From Fidelibacterota bacterium (lineage in GTDB: Bacteria > Fidelibacterota > UBA8477): a stretch of DNA of 42,581 nt. A model generated the notes under the pieces. That model was not told where the DNA came from. It saw only the letters and a list, made by a program, of their open reading frames with translations, and did not search any database. Position 1 is the stretch's first letter; the number at the start of each line of letters is the position of its first letter. The position numbers were made by a program, and so were the translations under genes. The DNA lies in NCBI GenBank assembly GCA_021734065.1, contig JAIPJQ010000007.1, positions 1 through 42,581 on the forward strand, in the 5' to 3' direction. This document shows positions 1 to 10,300 of this stretch, piece by piece.

Positions 1-2
1 AT

Positions 3-485
3 GACAATATTGGCTACTATCAGTATTTTTGGTCAGCATCTGGCCCATATTCTGGAGAAGCATATCTAAAATATGGTTTGGGTTTTTACTACGAAACTTA
101 TGAATTTGATACTGATGGAGGTGGTGCTGGACTAATCGGTGGCATCATCGATGGTGATACCATCGGAACTTTTACACAGGTTGACATTCAGCCGGAATCG
201 CCCAAAATCCCGGACTCATTCACATTACGGACATACCCAAATCCTTTTAACAGGACGGTCTCGCTGGAATTCGCCGCACCACAAGCGGGGAAAACCGGAG
301 TTGAGATTTTCGATTTACTGGGACGATTAATTTACACGGTCGAAGTGGATGCCCATGCCGGATTCAATCATTTCAGTTGGCGGGGAGTGAATCATGCCGG
401 ACAATCGGTAGCCAGTGGTGTTTATCTGGTCAGACTCAGTCAAAACCGCTTTGTCAAGACGGCGAAAATCAGTTTACTGCGTTGA
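3..485 (+). CDS. Secreted protein, 3' part, with T9SS type A sorting domain
   Basis: The reading frame is open from the first bases of the window, so this is the 3' end of a longer gene and no start is assigned. The last ~85 residues form a typical type IX secretion C-terminal sorting domain: a YPNPFN motif, then a beta-rich segment with IFDLLGR and SGVYLVRL strands, ending in a basic tail (KISLLR). In this family the domain directs export through the outer membrane by the Por/T9SS machinery and is usually cleaved. The part before it (Tyr/Gly-rich, then DGDTIGTFTQV) shows no fold I recognise, so the role of the mature protein is unknown. The sorting domain itself is clear and is the best phylum-level clue in the window. 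Confidence 0.85.
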   Translation, partial: DNIGYYQYFWSASGPYSGEAYLKYGLGFYYETYEFDTDGGGAGLIGGIIDGDTIGTFTQVDIQPESPKIPDSFTLRTYPNPFNRTVSLEFAAPQAGKTGVEIFDLLGRLIYTVEVDAHAGFNHFSWRGVNHAGQSVASGVYLVRLSQNRFVKTAKISLLR

Positions 486-679
486 GAATCACTTTTTACA
501 ATTCCCGCCAGGTTGCGTTTCAATTTTTCCGAGTTTACCAATTTCAATGATGCCGCAGGGATTTACCCATGGAGCACCATTAAACATCCCGGCGTAGTTT
601 TTGATATAAATTTGGATGACTAAACCGTCCGTTCGTGGGATGGATGGTGCTAAAACGCTACTCAAACAGGATTTTCCGG

Positions 680-2728
680 ATGCGATTAACAATTCTGACA
701 CTCGTTATTTTTTCAGCTACACTCTCAGCACAATGGTTCTCAAAACCAAAGCCGGTGGTTCTAAACCTCATGCCGATTCCCCAACACATTGAACTGAAAT
801 CAGGGGCATTTCGTGTGACCGATGATTTTTCGTTGGGTGTTACGGGCCGGACTCACAACCGGATTTACGGTGGTGCCGATCGCTTTCTGCAACGCTTGTC
901 CGGCCGAACCGGACTCTTTTTCACCCAGGGTTTTCTCAATGAGAAGACCACACCCACAGAGGGGAAACTGATTATCCGTGTGCAGCGCCCGGGTGAGGTG
1001 AAATTGGGTGAAGATGAGTCCTATGAACTCACCATTTCCCGCAAGGGCATTGTTCTGGAGGCTCATACCGACCTGGGGGCGCTCCATGGTTTGGAAACGC
1101 TGCTGCAACTCCTGAGCGTGGATGGGGAAGGGTATTATTTCCCGGCAATTCAGATTAACGATCATCCCCAATATCCCTGGCGCGGGCTGCTCATTGATGT
1201 GTGTCGGCATTGGCACCCCATGGACGTTATCAAGCGCAATCTGGATGGTATGGCGGCGGTGAAATTGAATGTGCTTCATTTTCACCTGTCGGAGGATCAG
1301 GGGTTTCGGGTGGAAAGTAAGATTTTTCCGGAACTGACGGAAAAGGGATCAGACGGCAATTATTTCACACAGACGCAGATCCGTGAGATTATCCAATATG
1401 CTGATGACCGGGGTATTCGCGTGGTCCCCGAATTTGATATGCCCGGGCACACCACGGCACTGCTAACAGCACGCCCCGACCTGGCCAGCGCGCCGGGACC
1501 GTATGATATCGAGCGCAAATTTGGTGTTTTTGACCCCACGATTGATCCCACCCAGGAAAGTACTTATGCATTCATGGAAAAATTCTGGGGTGAGATGGCC
1601 GCGCTTTTTCCCGACGAATACATGCACATTGGCGGTGATGAGAATAATGGGAAGCAGTGGGACGCCAATCCGCGCATTCAGGCATTCAAGGACAGCATGG
1701 ACTTGGCGGACAATCATGCCCTGCAGCGCTATTTCAATACCCGGGTGCTGGAAATCCTCACGAAAAACGGCAAGAAGATGATGGGGTGGGACGAGATTTT
1801 TCAGCCGGATTTGCCCAAAAATATTGTGATTCAGTCCTGGCGCGGACGCAAGGCGTTGATTGACGCGGCCAGACAGGGCTATCAGGGCATTCTGTCCAAT
1901 GGTTATTACATTGATTTGTGCTATCCAACCAGTGACCATTACCTGAATTTTCCCATCGCGCCGGATGCGGATTTAACACCCGATGAACGCGCCCGGATCC
2001 TGGGCGGTGAGGCCACCATGTGGGCCGAATTGGTGACACCGGAGACCATTGACAGCCGGATCTGGCCCCGTACTGCGGCGATTGCCGAACGATTCTGGTC
2101 AGCGCCTGAGGTAAATGATGTGGATGATATGTACCGGCGGTTGGAGCGGGTGAGTGTTCAACTGGAAGAGTTGGGTCTGACCCATGAAAAAAACTATCCC
2201 ATGATGCTGCGTCGTCTGACGAATCACCAGGACATCACAGCATTACAGACCCTGGTGGATGTGCTGGAACCGGTGAAAGGCTATACCCGGCATCGTTATG
2301 CAACATACACATCACATTCGCCGCTAACTCATGTGGTGGACGCCGCCCGCCCGGATGCTGTTGTGGCGCGGGAATTTCGTAATTTGGTGGATGCGTATTT
2401 AGAAAATCCGGTGGAAGGCGTTACCCAAACCGCCATTATCCAACGACTGATTCGTTGGGAATCCAATCATGCCCGGCTAAAAACGACCATTGCCGGTTCA
2501 CCCGTCCTGAAAGAAGTGGAATCATTATCAGCCGACCTGAGTCATGCCAGTACGGTTGGGCGGGACGCGCTGGCTTATCTTGCATTATGTGAGGCGCCGG
2601 ATTCGTCTTGGACGGAGGTAAGCCATCAAGTTTTGGAAGCTGCAAAGCAACCACACGCCGCAGTCGAAATTATAGTGGTTAGCGCAATTGAAAAACTGGT
2701 GAATGCGGCAGAAAGAGTTAAGTCTTGA
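680..2728 (+). CDS. Beta-N-acetylhexosaminidase (glycoside hydrolase family 20), secreted
   Basis: GH20 enzymes remove terminal beta-linked GlcNAc/GalNAc from chitin fragments and glycans by substrate-assisted catalysis. The protein has a signal peptide (MRLTILTLVIF...SAQ), an N-terminal alpha/beta domain, and a TIM barrel beginning near YPWRGLLIDVCRH. Barrel motifs include LHFHLSEDQGFRVES and HIGGDEN, where the Asp-Glu pair (residues 320-321 from this start) is the expected catalytic pair. About 200 residues follow the barrel, longer than minimal GH20 enzymes. I chose the ATG at 680 because AGGA lies about 9 bases upstream and it opens directly into the signal peptide. A GTG at 635 and an ATG at 644 are in frame and would give up to 697 residues. 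Probably periplasmic or surface-bound. The family call is secure; the exact substrate is not. Confidence 0.9.
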   Translation: MRLTILTLVIFSATLSAQWFSKPKPVVLNLMPIPQHIELKSGAFRVTDDFSLGVTGRTHNRIYGGADRFLQRLSGRTGLFFTQGFLNEKTTPTEGKLIIRVQRPGEVKLGEDESYELTISRKGIVLEAHTDLGALHGLETLLQLLSVDGEGYYFPAIQINDHPQYPWRGLLIDVCRHWHPMDVIKRNLDGMAAVKLNVLHFHLSEDQGFRVESKIFPELTEKGSDGNYFTQTQIREIIQYADDRGIRVVPEFDMPGHTTALLTARPDLASAPGPYDIERKFGVFDPTIDPTQESTYAFMEKFWGEMAALFPDEYMHIGGDENNGKQWDANPRIQAFKDSMDLADNHALQRYFNTRVLEILTKNGKKMMGWDEIFQPDLPKNIVIQSWRGRKALIDAARQGYQGILSNGYYIDLCYPTSDHYLNFPIAPDADLTPDERARILGGEATMWAELVTPETIDSRIWPRTAAIAERFWSAPEVNDVDDMYRRLERVSVQLEELGLTHEKNYPMMLRRLTNHQDITALQTLVDVLEPVKGYTRHRYATYTSHSPLTHVVDAARPDAVVAREFRNLVDAYLENPVEGVTQTAIIQRLIRWESNHARLKTTIAGSPVLKEVESLSADLSHASTVGRDALAYLALCEAPDSSWTEVSHQVLEAAKQPHAAVEIIVVSAIEKLVNAAERVKS

Positions 2729-2778
2729 AATTTTCCTGTGTGTATCGCTGAGCCTGTCGAAGTGCACACAGGAAAATT
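2729..2778 (+). terminator. Hairpin with 14-bp perfect stem between convergent genes
   Basis: The arms are 2729-2742 and 2765-2778 (AATTTTCCTGTGTG and its exact complement), with a 22-base loop containing CTGAGCCTGTCGAAG. It begins immediately after the hexosaminidase stop codon. The arm ends in AAAATT, so it can act as a terminator. The loop motif suggests it is also a copy of a dispersed hairpin element. Confidence 0.65.
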
Positions 2779-2804
2779 ATCGTTGATTAAAAAAAATAGA
2801 ATTA

Positions 2805-2842
2805 GCAGGTTGTCCTTCGACGAGATCAGGAAGACAACCTGC
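2805..2842 (-). terminator. Hairpin with 10-bp perfect stem, terminator for the ABC-F gene
   Basis: The arms are 2805-2814 and 2833-2842 (GCAGGTTGTC and complement). On the minus strand it lies just past the ABC-F stop codon and is followed within about ten bases by a run of eight T, which fits an intrinsic terminator. Its loop, CTTCGACGAGATCAGG, is an inverted and slightly diverged version of the loop motif in the neighbouring hairpin at 2729-2778. Confidence 0.6.
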
Positions 2843-2854
2843 AATATGTCAAAA

Positions 2855-4771
2855 TTACTCAGCCAATTTAGCCGTAAGCTCCTCCTGCTCAACCAGCAGG
2901 TTGATCAACTCATCTTCCAGGCGTAATTGTTCTTTGGAGGCCTCCTGAATGGCTTTGAAGTCACTCTGCGTGTCCGGATGATTCAAAATAGCTTGCTGGG
3001 CGACGATTTTCTGCTCTATCGCTTCAATCAATCCTGGTAACTTCTGCAACCGGTTCGTAAGCCGCCGTCGGTCTTTGTGGGAAAGTTCACCGATAACGGT
3101 CCTGGGTTTTGGCGAATCCGAATCGTGAGAAATGTCCTGTGAAGGTGTTGTATCTGTCTCACCGGAGGATTCCTGCTCCTGTGATTTTTTCCAGGTGTAA
3201 TAGTCATAATTTCCGGAAAACGCGCGAATGTCGCCATCCTTCACTTCCCAAATCGTATCCACCACCGCATCCAGCAGATGTCGGTCGTGGGAAATACAGA
3301 TCAGTGTGCCCTGATAATCTTTTAACGCCTGTTCCACCACGTCCCGGCTCTGGATGTCCAGGTGGTTGGTGGGTTCGTCCAGAAGTAACAGATGGGTGGG
3401 ACGCACCAATATCCGCGCCAATGCCAGCCGGGCTTTTTCACCACCGGATAGAACGCTCACCTTTTTCTCCACCGCGTCGCCGGAAAAGAGAAACGCGCCC
3501 AATAACCCGCGGATGGGGGAAATTTCCCAATCCGGTACTTCGTGTTGAATCGTTTCAAATACGGTTTTGCGCGCATCCAAAACTTCCAACTGATGCTGGC
3601 TGTAATAGGCCGGTGTCACATCCGGTCCGTAGATTAACTGGCCGCTGGTGAGTTTTTCCACACCGGCCGTCAGCTTGAGCAGGGTGGATTTTCCAGCGCC
3701 ATTGGGTCCCACCAACCCGATTTTCTGACCCCGTTCAATCTCCACCGTCAAATCGTCGTACACCTGCACATCCCGGTACGCCTTGCTGGCGTGTTTAAAT
3801 GAGGCAACCATACGCGGACCCCGGCCGGGTTGGGGCAGGCGAAGACGCAACGTGGCACGACCGGTTGCCGGCGGCGGGATTCTCTCCATCTTTTCCAGCA
3901 TTTTAATGCGGCTCTGGACCTGCTTGGCTTTGGTGTTTTTATACCGAAAGCGCTCGATGAAAACAGTGGTTTCCGCAATTTTCTTCTGCTGGCTCTCATA
4001 GGCCGCCTGTTGCTGTTCCAGGCGCAACGCCTTTTCCTGCATATAGGCGGAGTAATTCCCGGTGAACAGATGTCCCTGTCCCCGTTCCAGTTCCAGAATG
4101 TGGGTCACAGAACGGTCCAGAAATGCCCGGTCGTGGCTGATGATGACCAGCCCGCCGGCCCAGTCATTCAGAAACGCTTCCAGCCAGATGGTGGCGTCCA
4201 GATCCAGGTGATTGGTGGGCTCGTCCAGCAGCAGAATGTCGGGTGCTTTCAGGAGCAGTTTTGCCAGGGCTACCCGCATGCGCCAGCCACCACTGAAACT
4301 TTCCAGCGGGCGCTTGAATTGGTCCGGCAGGAATCCCAGACCTCCCAATATCTCTTTTGCGCGACTTTCCAATGACCAGCCATCCAGCCGATCGTATTCC
4401 TGCTGCAGCTGACCCAACTCCTTCAAATATTTTGCATGATGGGGATCGTGGGACAGATGGTTGGTGATGGCTTCGATCTGTTGTTCAATTTTTCCCACGG
4501 CCGGCAGGGCTTGCATCACCTCAGTGAGAATGGACTGATCTGTTCCGGGTACGATTTCCTGGGGCAGATAGCCAATCCGTGTGTTCCGACCCTTGATAAT
4601 CTGTCCGTCGTCCGGTGTTTCTTCTCCCATGATGAGACGCAACAGGGTGGTTTTTCCGGCGCCATTGGGACCCACCAGTCCAATTCGCATGGAGGATGTT
4701 ATGAGCATGGACAAATCGGCAAACAGGACTTTGTCCGGAAATTCTTTGGTGATATGGTCGAGTTGGATCAT
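2855..4771 (-). CDS. ABC-F family ATP-binding protein (Uup/YheS-like)
   Basis: ABC-F proteins are soluble twin ATPases that act on the ribosome (translation factors, some giving antibiotic resistance) rather than as transporters. Two complete nucleotide-binding domains are visible: Walker A GPNGAGKT at residues 34-41 with the signature FSGGWRMR and LLLDEPTNHLD, then a second GPNGAGKS, LSGGEKARLALAR and LLLDEPTNHLD. Between them lies a charged linker (KNTKAKQVQSRIKMLEK), the usual P-site tRNA interaction motif region. No transmembrane segment is present. The last ~110 residues are charged and coiled-coil-like, as in Uup or YheS. I start at the ATG giving MIQLDHITKEF, the conserved ABC-F beginning; a TTG 45 bases upstream is open but adds non-conserved residues. 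At 638 residues it is full length. The subfamily is undecided. Confidence 0.9.
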   Translation of the reverse strand: MIQLDHITKEFPDKVLFADLSMLITSSMRIGLVGPNGAGKTTLLRLIMGEETPDDGQIIKGRNTRIGYLPQEIVPGTDQSILTEVMQALPAVGKIEQQIEAITNHLSHDPHHAKYLKELGQLQQEYDRLDGWSLESRAKEILGGLGFLPDQFKRPLESFSGGWRMRVALAKLLLKAPDILLLDEPTNHLDLDATIWLEAFLNDWAGGLVIISHDRAFLDRSVTHILELERGQGHLFTGNYSAYMQEKALRLEQQQAAYESQQKKIAETTVFIERFRYKNTKAKQVQSRIKMLEKMERIPPPATGRATLRLRLPQPGRGPRMVASFKHASKAYRDVQVYDDLTVEIERGQKIGLVGPNGAGKSTLLKLTAGVEKLTSGQLIYGPDVTPAYYSQHQLEVLDARKTVFETIQHEVPDWEISPIRGLLGAFLFSGDAVEKKVSVLSGGEKARLALARILVRPTHLLLLDEPTNHLDIQSRDVVEQALKDYQGTLICISHDRHLLDAVVDTIWEVKDGDIRAFSGNYDYYTWKKSQEQESSGETDTTPSQDISHDSDSPKPRTVIGELSHKDRRRLTNRLQKLPGLIEAIEQKIVAQQAILNHPDTQSDFKAIQEASKEQLRLEDELINLLVEQEELTAKLAE

Positions 4772-4896
4772 CTGCTGGTATTGCTGCTTTCCGGCGCAAA
4801 AGCTAATCCCCACCAAGATTGGCGCAACAGGAAAGCGGATAGTACAACCGGGTAAATGAATTTTCGGAACATTATTCGGACGCTATATTTTGCCCT

Positions 4897-5523
4897 ATGA
4901 AAATGAAACAAATCTTCGCAAACAATCGGTGCTGGATTGCACAAAAGCTTCAGCTCGATTCTGATTATTTTGATAAGCTGTCACAGGGGCAGAATCCTGA
5001 TTTGCTGTACATCGGTTGTTCGGACAGCCGTGTCACGGCAGAGGAGCTTATGGGTGCCGAACCGGGAGAGGTATTTGTTCACCGCAACATCGCCAATCTG
5101 GTGCCCAACAACGATCTCAGTGCATTATCCGTGATTCAGTATGCCGTGGAGGTTCTGCAGGTAAAACATATTGTGGTGTGTGGACATTACGGCTGTGGTG
5201 GGGTGCAAGCCGCCATGCAGCATACCGATTTAGGACTGCTCAATCCGTGGCTCCGAAACATCCGTGATGTGTACCGGAAACATCATCATGAACTGGATGC
5301 TATTTCTGATGAAAACCAACGCTACAAGATATTGGTAGAGCGAAATGTGCGGGAGCAATGTATTCATGTGCTGAAAACCGCAACGGTCCAGAAAGCCTTC
5401 TCAGCCTACGGTTTAGCGGTACACGGTTGGGTGTTTGATCTCCACACCGGTCGGCTCATTGATTTGGAAATTCCCTACAAAACCATTTTGGATGAAATCC
5501 GGAAGATTTACCGGATTGGGTGA
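4897..5523 (+). CDS. can: Beta-class carbonic anhydrase
   Basis: Interconverts CO2 and bicarbonate in the cytoplasm. At 208 residues it has the normal length of the bacterial beta class. Zinc ligands are visible as Cys41 in the CSDSR motif, and His97 and Cys100 in GHYGCGG. Asp43 and Arg45 of the catalytic dyad are present, as is the conserved EVFVHRNIANLV stretch. It is divergent from the ABC-F gene (about 125 bases between starts) and convergent with the TamA-like gene. No signal peptide is visible. Bicarbonate supply for carboxylation is the usual role; nothing here ties it to the purine island. Confidence 0.93.
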   Translation: MKMKQIFANNRCWIAQKLQLDSDYFDKLSQGQNPDLLYIGCSDSRVTAEELMGAEPGEVFVHRNIANLVPNNDLSALSVIQYAVEVLQVKHIVVCGHYGCGGVQAAMQHTDLGLLNPWLRNIRDVYRKHHHELDAISDENQRYKILVERNVREQCIHVLKTATVQKAFSAYGLAVHGWVFDLHTGRLIDLEIPYKTILDEIRKIYRIG

Positions 5524-5555
5524 AAAAAATCTAGCGATGAATCCAAAACAAAAAT

Positions 5556-5580
5556 GATCAAACCCCGGAGGGGTGGCACA
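5556..5580. repeat. Short GC-rich hairpin ACCCC-GGA-GGGGT between convergent genes
   Basis: A five-base perfect stem (5562-5566 with 5570-5574) lies inside AACCCCGGAGGGGTGGCA. It fills the 64-base gap between the convergent carbonic anhydrase and TamA-like genes and is preceded by A-rich sequence. To my recollection this string recurs between genes in many FCB-group genomes, so it is probably a dispersed element that may also act as a bidirectional terminator. Confidence 0.45.
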
Positions 5581-5587
5581 AACCCGA

Positions 5588-7396
5588 TTAAAAACTATAC
5601 CCCATGGAGAACCAAATCTGGAACGCTTTTTCCTGCGCTGTCGCGATTGGGTTCCAGCCAAGATCAAGACGGGCTAATCCTAAAGGTGAATTTATTCTCA
5701 TCCCCACACCCGGTGAAAATCGAATATCGCTGATCTTAAAACTACCGGGTGATTGCCAGACATTACCCGCGTCCAGGAAAACCCCGCCATCCAGAAATTT
5801 GTAAATCGGAAAACGCCACTCAGCGATGTTCCATACAAATTTTAATCCTCCGCCAATTGGGTTCCCAAGGTTGTCCAGGGGACTGACCAAATGATAGCCA
5901 AATCCCCGCAGAGAATTGGGGCCACCGGCATACAGCCGTTCGTTCAACGAGATTGTGTACATTCCATTAAAGGCGTTTAACCAGGCAATCTCAACGGCCC
6001 AACCCAGAACAGATTTTTTCGTGATGGGAAAAAACCACCTGTATTTGATGTCCGAACGGAAGAAAGAGTTGGCACCTTGTAAAAAGCCACCAGCAATTTC
6101 GTTGTTCCACTCAAGCAGCGTTCCCCGATGTGGATCGAACAGATTATCTCTGGAATCCCGAACCCACTTGATTTGCAAACTGCGAATATCAGCGATGTTT
6201 ATCGTTGAGGATGTGTCAATTTGAATATTGCTCAGACGATTACGTTCATCACGGTAGGTGAATGTGAGGGAAATATAGTCTGTAAAATTACGGCCAATCG
6301 CAGCACGCAATCCCAGACGGGAAAGATCGTAGGTCGGTTCAACCAGATTTTCCCGGATCAGGATGAGGTCAGATCGCCAGGGCCGATGAAACGCCCAGGG
6401 TTCGCTAAAAGAAGCTTCGATTCCCTGTTGGATTCTGCTCAGTTGCCCCTTTATTCCAACTTTGCGGGCTGTGCCGTAGAGATTATTCTGGTGAAATTCC
6501 ATGCTGGTCCGCAGGTGTTCGAGAGAACCGTAGCCCAGTGATACATTGAATTCTCCAGCCTCGACTTCCTTAATCTCCACCAGAATGTCTTTTAAGGTGG
6601 AATCGCCGTCCGCAGCCGGTTGAGGATTGACAAAAACACTTTCTGCCAAACCGGTGAGATAAATTTTGCGCTGTGAATTCAGCAGCTTGGAGTAATTGGC
6701 AACTTCGCCGGTGTGAAACAGGAGTTCACGCCGAAAAACATTTTCACGGGTTTTTTCCAGTCCGACAAGGCTGATCTTGCCAATCCTGAACTGTTGCCGT
6801 TCATTGATATCAAAATTGAGAATTGCCAGATTGGTTTTCGGGTTGACTTCAGTGGTGGGAATAATCGTGGCATCCAGATAGCCTGCGTCGGCGTAGTGGC
6901 GCAGCAAAATGAGGGTCGCACTTTCAATGCGTCTGCTTAATAACGGATCACCTGTCTTCAGGTTGACCAGGTCCAACAAGACTGAATCGGGGAAAACGGC
7001 ATTTCCCAGCAGATTGATGGATTCCAGAAAAGTGCGGGGTCCTTCTTCAAGAGTGATTGAAAGATGCGCGGTAGATTTTACAGAGTCCACAGTCTCATCG
7101 TGATCGACAATCTCGGCATATAGATAGCCCTGTTGATAGTAGTAACGAATGATGGACTTCAGATCTTCCTGCACCAGATCAGGATGGAAAATCGTAGGCC
7201 GCAGAAAACGGGATGGCCGCAAAACCATTATCTGGTAAAGGGCATTGTCCGACATCTCCGTATTCCCGGTAATCGTCACGGATTTGACCTTGATCTTGGG
7301 TTCATCCTTTTTCCACCAGGATGCTTCCGCTGCCTGAAGTGTTTGGCCTGCAGTCAGGATAACAATGAAAATCAGCATGTATCGCCTGAAACTCAT
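5588..7396 (-). CDS. tamA: TamA/BamA-like outer membrane assembly protein (Omp85 family)
   Basis: Omp85 proteins insert beta-barrel proteins into the outer membrane. After a signal peptide (MSFRRYMLIFIVILTAG...) there are about three POTRA repeats: one beginning IKVKSVTITGNTEM, one around RTFLESINLLGNAVF, one around QFRIGKISLVGLEKTR. A C-terminal barrel of roughly 330 residues follows, with the conserved loop-6 motif LRGF and a final aromatic residue (GYSF). Three POTRAs and 602 residues resemble TamA more than the five-POTRA BamA. Its ATG overlaps the end of the upstream TamB-like gene by four bases, indicating translational coupling, and the partner supports the TamA reading. The family is firm; TamA rather than BamA is an inference from context and POTRA count. 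Confidence 0.85.
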   Translation of the reverse strand: MSFRRYMLIFIVILTAGQTLQAAEASWWKKDEPKIKVKSVTITGNTEMSDNALYQIMVLRPSRFLRPTIFHPDLVQEDLKSIIRYYYQQGYLYAEIVDHDETVDSVKSTAHLSITLEEGPRTFLESINLLGNAVFPDSVLLDLVNLKTGDPLLSRRIESATLILLRHYADAGYLDATIIPTTEVNPKTNLAILNFDINERQQFRIGKISLVGLEKTRENVFRRELLFHTGEVANYSKLLNSQRKIYLTGLAESVFVNPQPAADGDSTLKDILVEIKEVEAGEFNVSLGYGSLEHLRTSMEFHQNNLYGTARKVGIKGQLSRIQQGIEASFSEPWAFHRPWRSDLILIRENLVEPTYDLSRLGLRAAIGRNFTDYISLTFTYRDERNRLSNIQIDTSSTINIADIRSLQIKWVRDSRDNLFDPHRGTLLEWNNEIAGGFLQGANSFFRSDIKYRWFFPITKKSVLGWAVEIAWLNAFNGMYTISLNERLYAGGPNSLRGFGYHLVSPLDNLGNPIGGGLKFVWNIAEWRFPIYKFLDGGVFLDAGNVWQSPGSFKISDIRFSPGVGMRINSPLGLARLDLGWNPIATAQEKAFQIWFSMGYSF

Positions 7397-10300
7397 TTGA
7401 ATTTGATCCTGTATTTTAAATCGACACCCGCGCGGCCGTGTTGATCCGTCTGACTTTCCAATACAATCTGATCGGTGATGCTGTATTCAAGTTTAATACT
7501 TTGATCCGTAGCATGTCCCACGGTGGTACTGTAGGTAACCTTCATATTTTCTGATAGTCGTTTGGATGTTACCAGCTGAGGTCCCCACTCTGGGCCGAAA
7601 TTAAATAGATTGCCTTCAATACTCATCTCTTCCAATCCCAGGAATGTCCCCAATCGACGCGAAGTGTATCCGGAAATTCTTTGGCTGGAATAGTCGGCCA
7701 GACGATCCTGAATGACACGGGCGAGGGTGGTGTTCTGACTGTCTGTCGTGTTCCCCGCCATTTCTGTGCGGGTTGCGCCGATGGTAAGCAGTGCCAGGAT
7801 ATCGGTTTTGTCCAATGCCGGGCTGGAGGTCAGTGTAACAATCGGGGTTTCCAGGTCGCCAGTGATATTCAGGAAAATTTCATATGCTGTTTTGGAGCGA
7901 GTCTGAAATGGTTTGAGGTGGGCGACAGTCTGAAGATTGATCATGGGATTCAGGCGATGGGGATCGCTAAAATCCAGAATACCGGTGTTCACATCAAAGT
8001 GGCGATCCAGATAAAGAATGTAGCCTTCTTTGACGGCGATACGGCCGGTGATATTCGGTTGGGCCAGGCTCCCGATGAGGGAAATGTCCGGTTTGAAGCG
8101 GAGATAGGCCAGATTGTTATCAATCCAGACTTGTTCACTTTCGTGCAGGCGAATATTAAAACGGGTCTGTTGCAGCACCAGGGCCGGTTGGGCTTGCACG
8201 GTGCGAGTGGGTTGGGCGATAGCGAGGAGTTCATTGGGGGAGAAACGTTTAATATATTTGAAACGACCCAGGATGATATCGCCGGTAAGATTCTGGTAGC
8301 TGTCGCCCGTACGATATTGAATATCGGCTGATTCAACCGTTCCCTCAACCAGGCGGAATTTTTTAATCTGAATATGTCGAACGGAGAGTGAAGCGTCGAT
8401 TTGGTAGAGTTGGGAATTTGAGATGTCAATGGAAGCCGCCAAGGCAACCCGACCTTTTTTACCCTGATTGACATTCAGGCTGTCGATCTGCCAACGGTTT
8501 CCGGCAAAGTGAAGCTTGAGCAGACCGTGGGAGAGAGGGCCGTCGAAGTAATCCGGGCTGAGGTTTACATGTCTGGCCACCAGATCACCCCGGATATCAG
8601 GTTGGGCAAACGTTCCCGACACCTTCAAATCAGCAGAGGCTTTACCAGTCAAATCTGTGATTCCGGGCAGGAACGGCTGGAACACTGCCAGATTCATCTC
8701 GCTTGCCTTAACGGAAAGTGCCAGACTTTCCGTGGTGAGTCCGCCCGCCACCTGAAGGGCATCATAATTTGCCAGTTTTAGACCCAGATCAACCTTATAC
8801 CTGCGCCAGTTGGTTTGATGAATCTCGCCCGTCACTGAAAACAGCGTTTCACTAATCTCGCCTGCCAGTGTCTTTAAGGTTATGGTGGTGTCTTTGAAAT
8901 CAGTGACCAGGTTGATATTGGTAATGGCGGGTGTGGTTTCACCGAGCTTGAATTGTCCATTAGCCAATTTGATTTCACCGTTGATTTGTGGACTGGACAG
9001 GCTGCCATTCACCTTCAGTTGGGATGACAAAATTCCATTCAGGACTTGATCTGCTGCCAGAAATGGTGTCAGAATATTCAGATCCACACGGGTAATGGTC
9101 ACACTCCCCTCAAGTGATTTCTCGCGTATCTGGCCCGCTAAATCCACCTGACCGGCTTTTTCCAGATTGGCAAACACATGCGCGTCAAAATGGCGGGGTG
9201 TGGTATAATCGAGGGTCCCAAGGACATGCAGCGGATAATCGCCAACCATGCCGTCCATGCGTGTCAGTTCAATCTGTGTGGAATCGATCTTGAAATTACA
9301 CTGACTCAGCAGCAATGGCGGCAGATCCGGCATATTTAATTCGGCTTCAGCCAGCTCCGCAGTTCCCTTGAAAATCGGCTGCACCACCGTGCCGGTCACT
9401 GAAATCCGGGTTGTTACAATGCCATCAGCGGAAAATCCTTCCGGCAGGAAATCTTTGAACCAACTCAGTTCCAGTTTTGCCGTTTTTATTTCAGCTTGAA
9501 TTTGCTCTGTCTTTACAATCCCCCAATGGGAATCCAAGGGTATCGTTCCGGCCAGGTTTAGATGTTGACGATTTTTCTCTGCTGACAACGATTGGATGGT
9601 GAACCGTTGTGGTGTCAATATGAATTCAGTTTCTATGGCATCAAGTTGAAGTGATGTGAATTGCGGTGAAACCACTGCAATCCGGCCCCGGATGTCCAAT
9701 TCATCGAATGGATCAGCGATTGTCACCTCAGCATTGACCAGCCCTGAATAGTGCTGAATTGAACCGGAATAAGGTTTTGCGAGTTGGGTATTCAGGGAGT
9801 TGGCATTAACAGAGAGGGACCAGATCGAATCGACGAGCACTGCCTGAACTGAAAGTTGGCCACCCTCTTGCCAGCCTGACGAATCGCGGAATGATGGCTT
9901 CAGATTGAGACTCGATTGTAAAGTCTGCCAATTGAAATCACCGCTGAATTGTGCGTGTTCAGACTCACGGAATAGCTGTCCGGAATGGAGCGTAATTGTC
10001 TGGTCCCGAAATTTGAAGTCCAGCGCCATTGAATCGGCAGGGTAGACGTCATATTTGAGATGACTCAGCTGTAATTGAGCGTCACCGGTTAGATTTTCCA
10101 TATTTCCGGCAACTGTCACCTGATAATGCAGGTCAGCTTCCAGTGGAAGCGTAGCCGGGAAAAAGGGAACACTGGCTATTTGCGGAATATATCCTGATGC
10201 CTGTCCGTCGGTGATTCTCCAGTTAGTTCCTGTGGTTTTCACATTCAATCCCAGAGAGTCAACGACAATATTGTCGTAAAGGAGTTTACTGCCCCTGACA

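Noticed and set aside
489-701. Minus-strand frame of 70 residues between the first two genes
   Set aside because: Some wording looks protein-like (GAPWVNPCGIIEIGKLGK), but it is short, overlaps the hexosaminidase start region, and has no recognisable domain. It might be a relic or another dispersed element; not enough to call.
3109-3651. Plus-strand frame of 180 residues inside the ABC-F gene
   Set aside because: Antisense shadow of a gene with complete ABC motifs; Pro/Arg-rich composition from the opposite strand.
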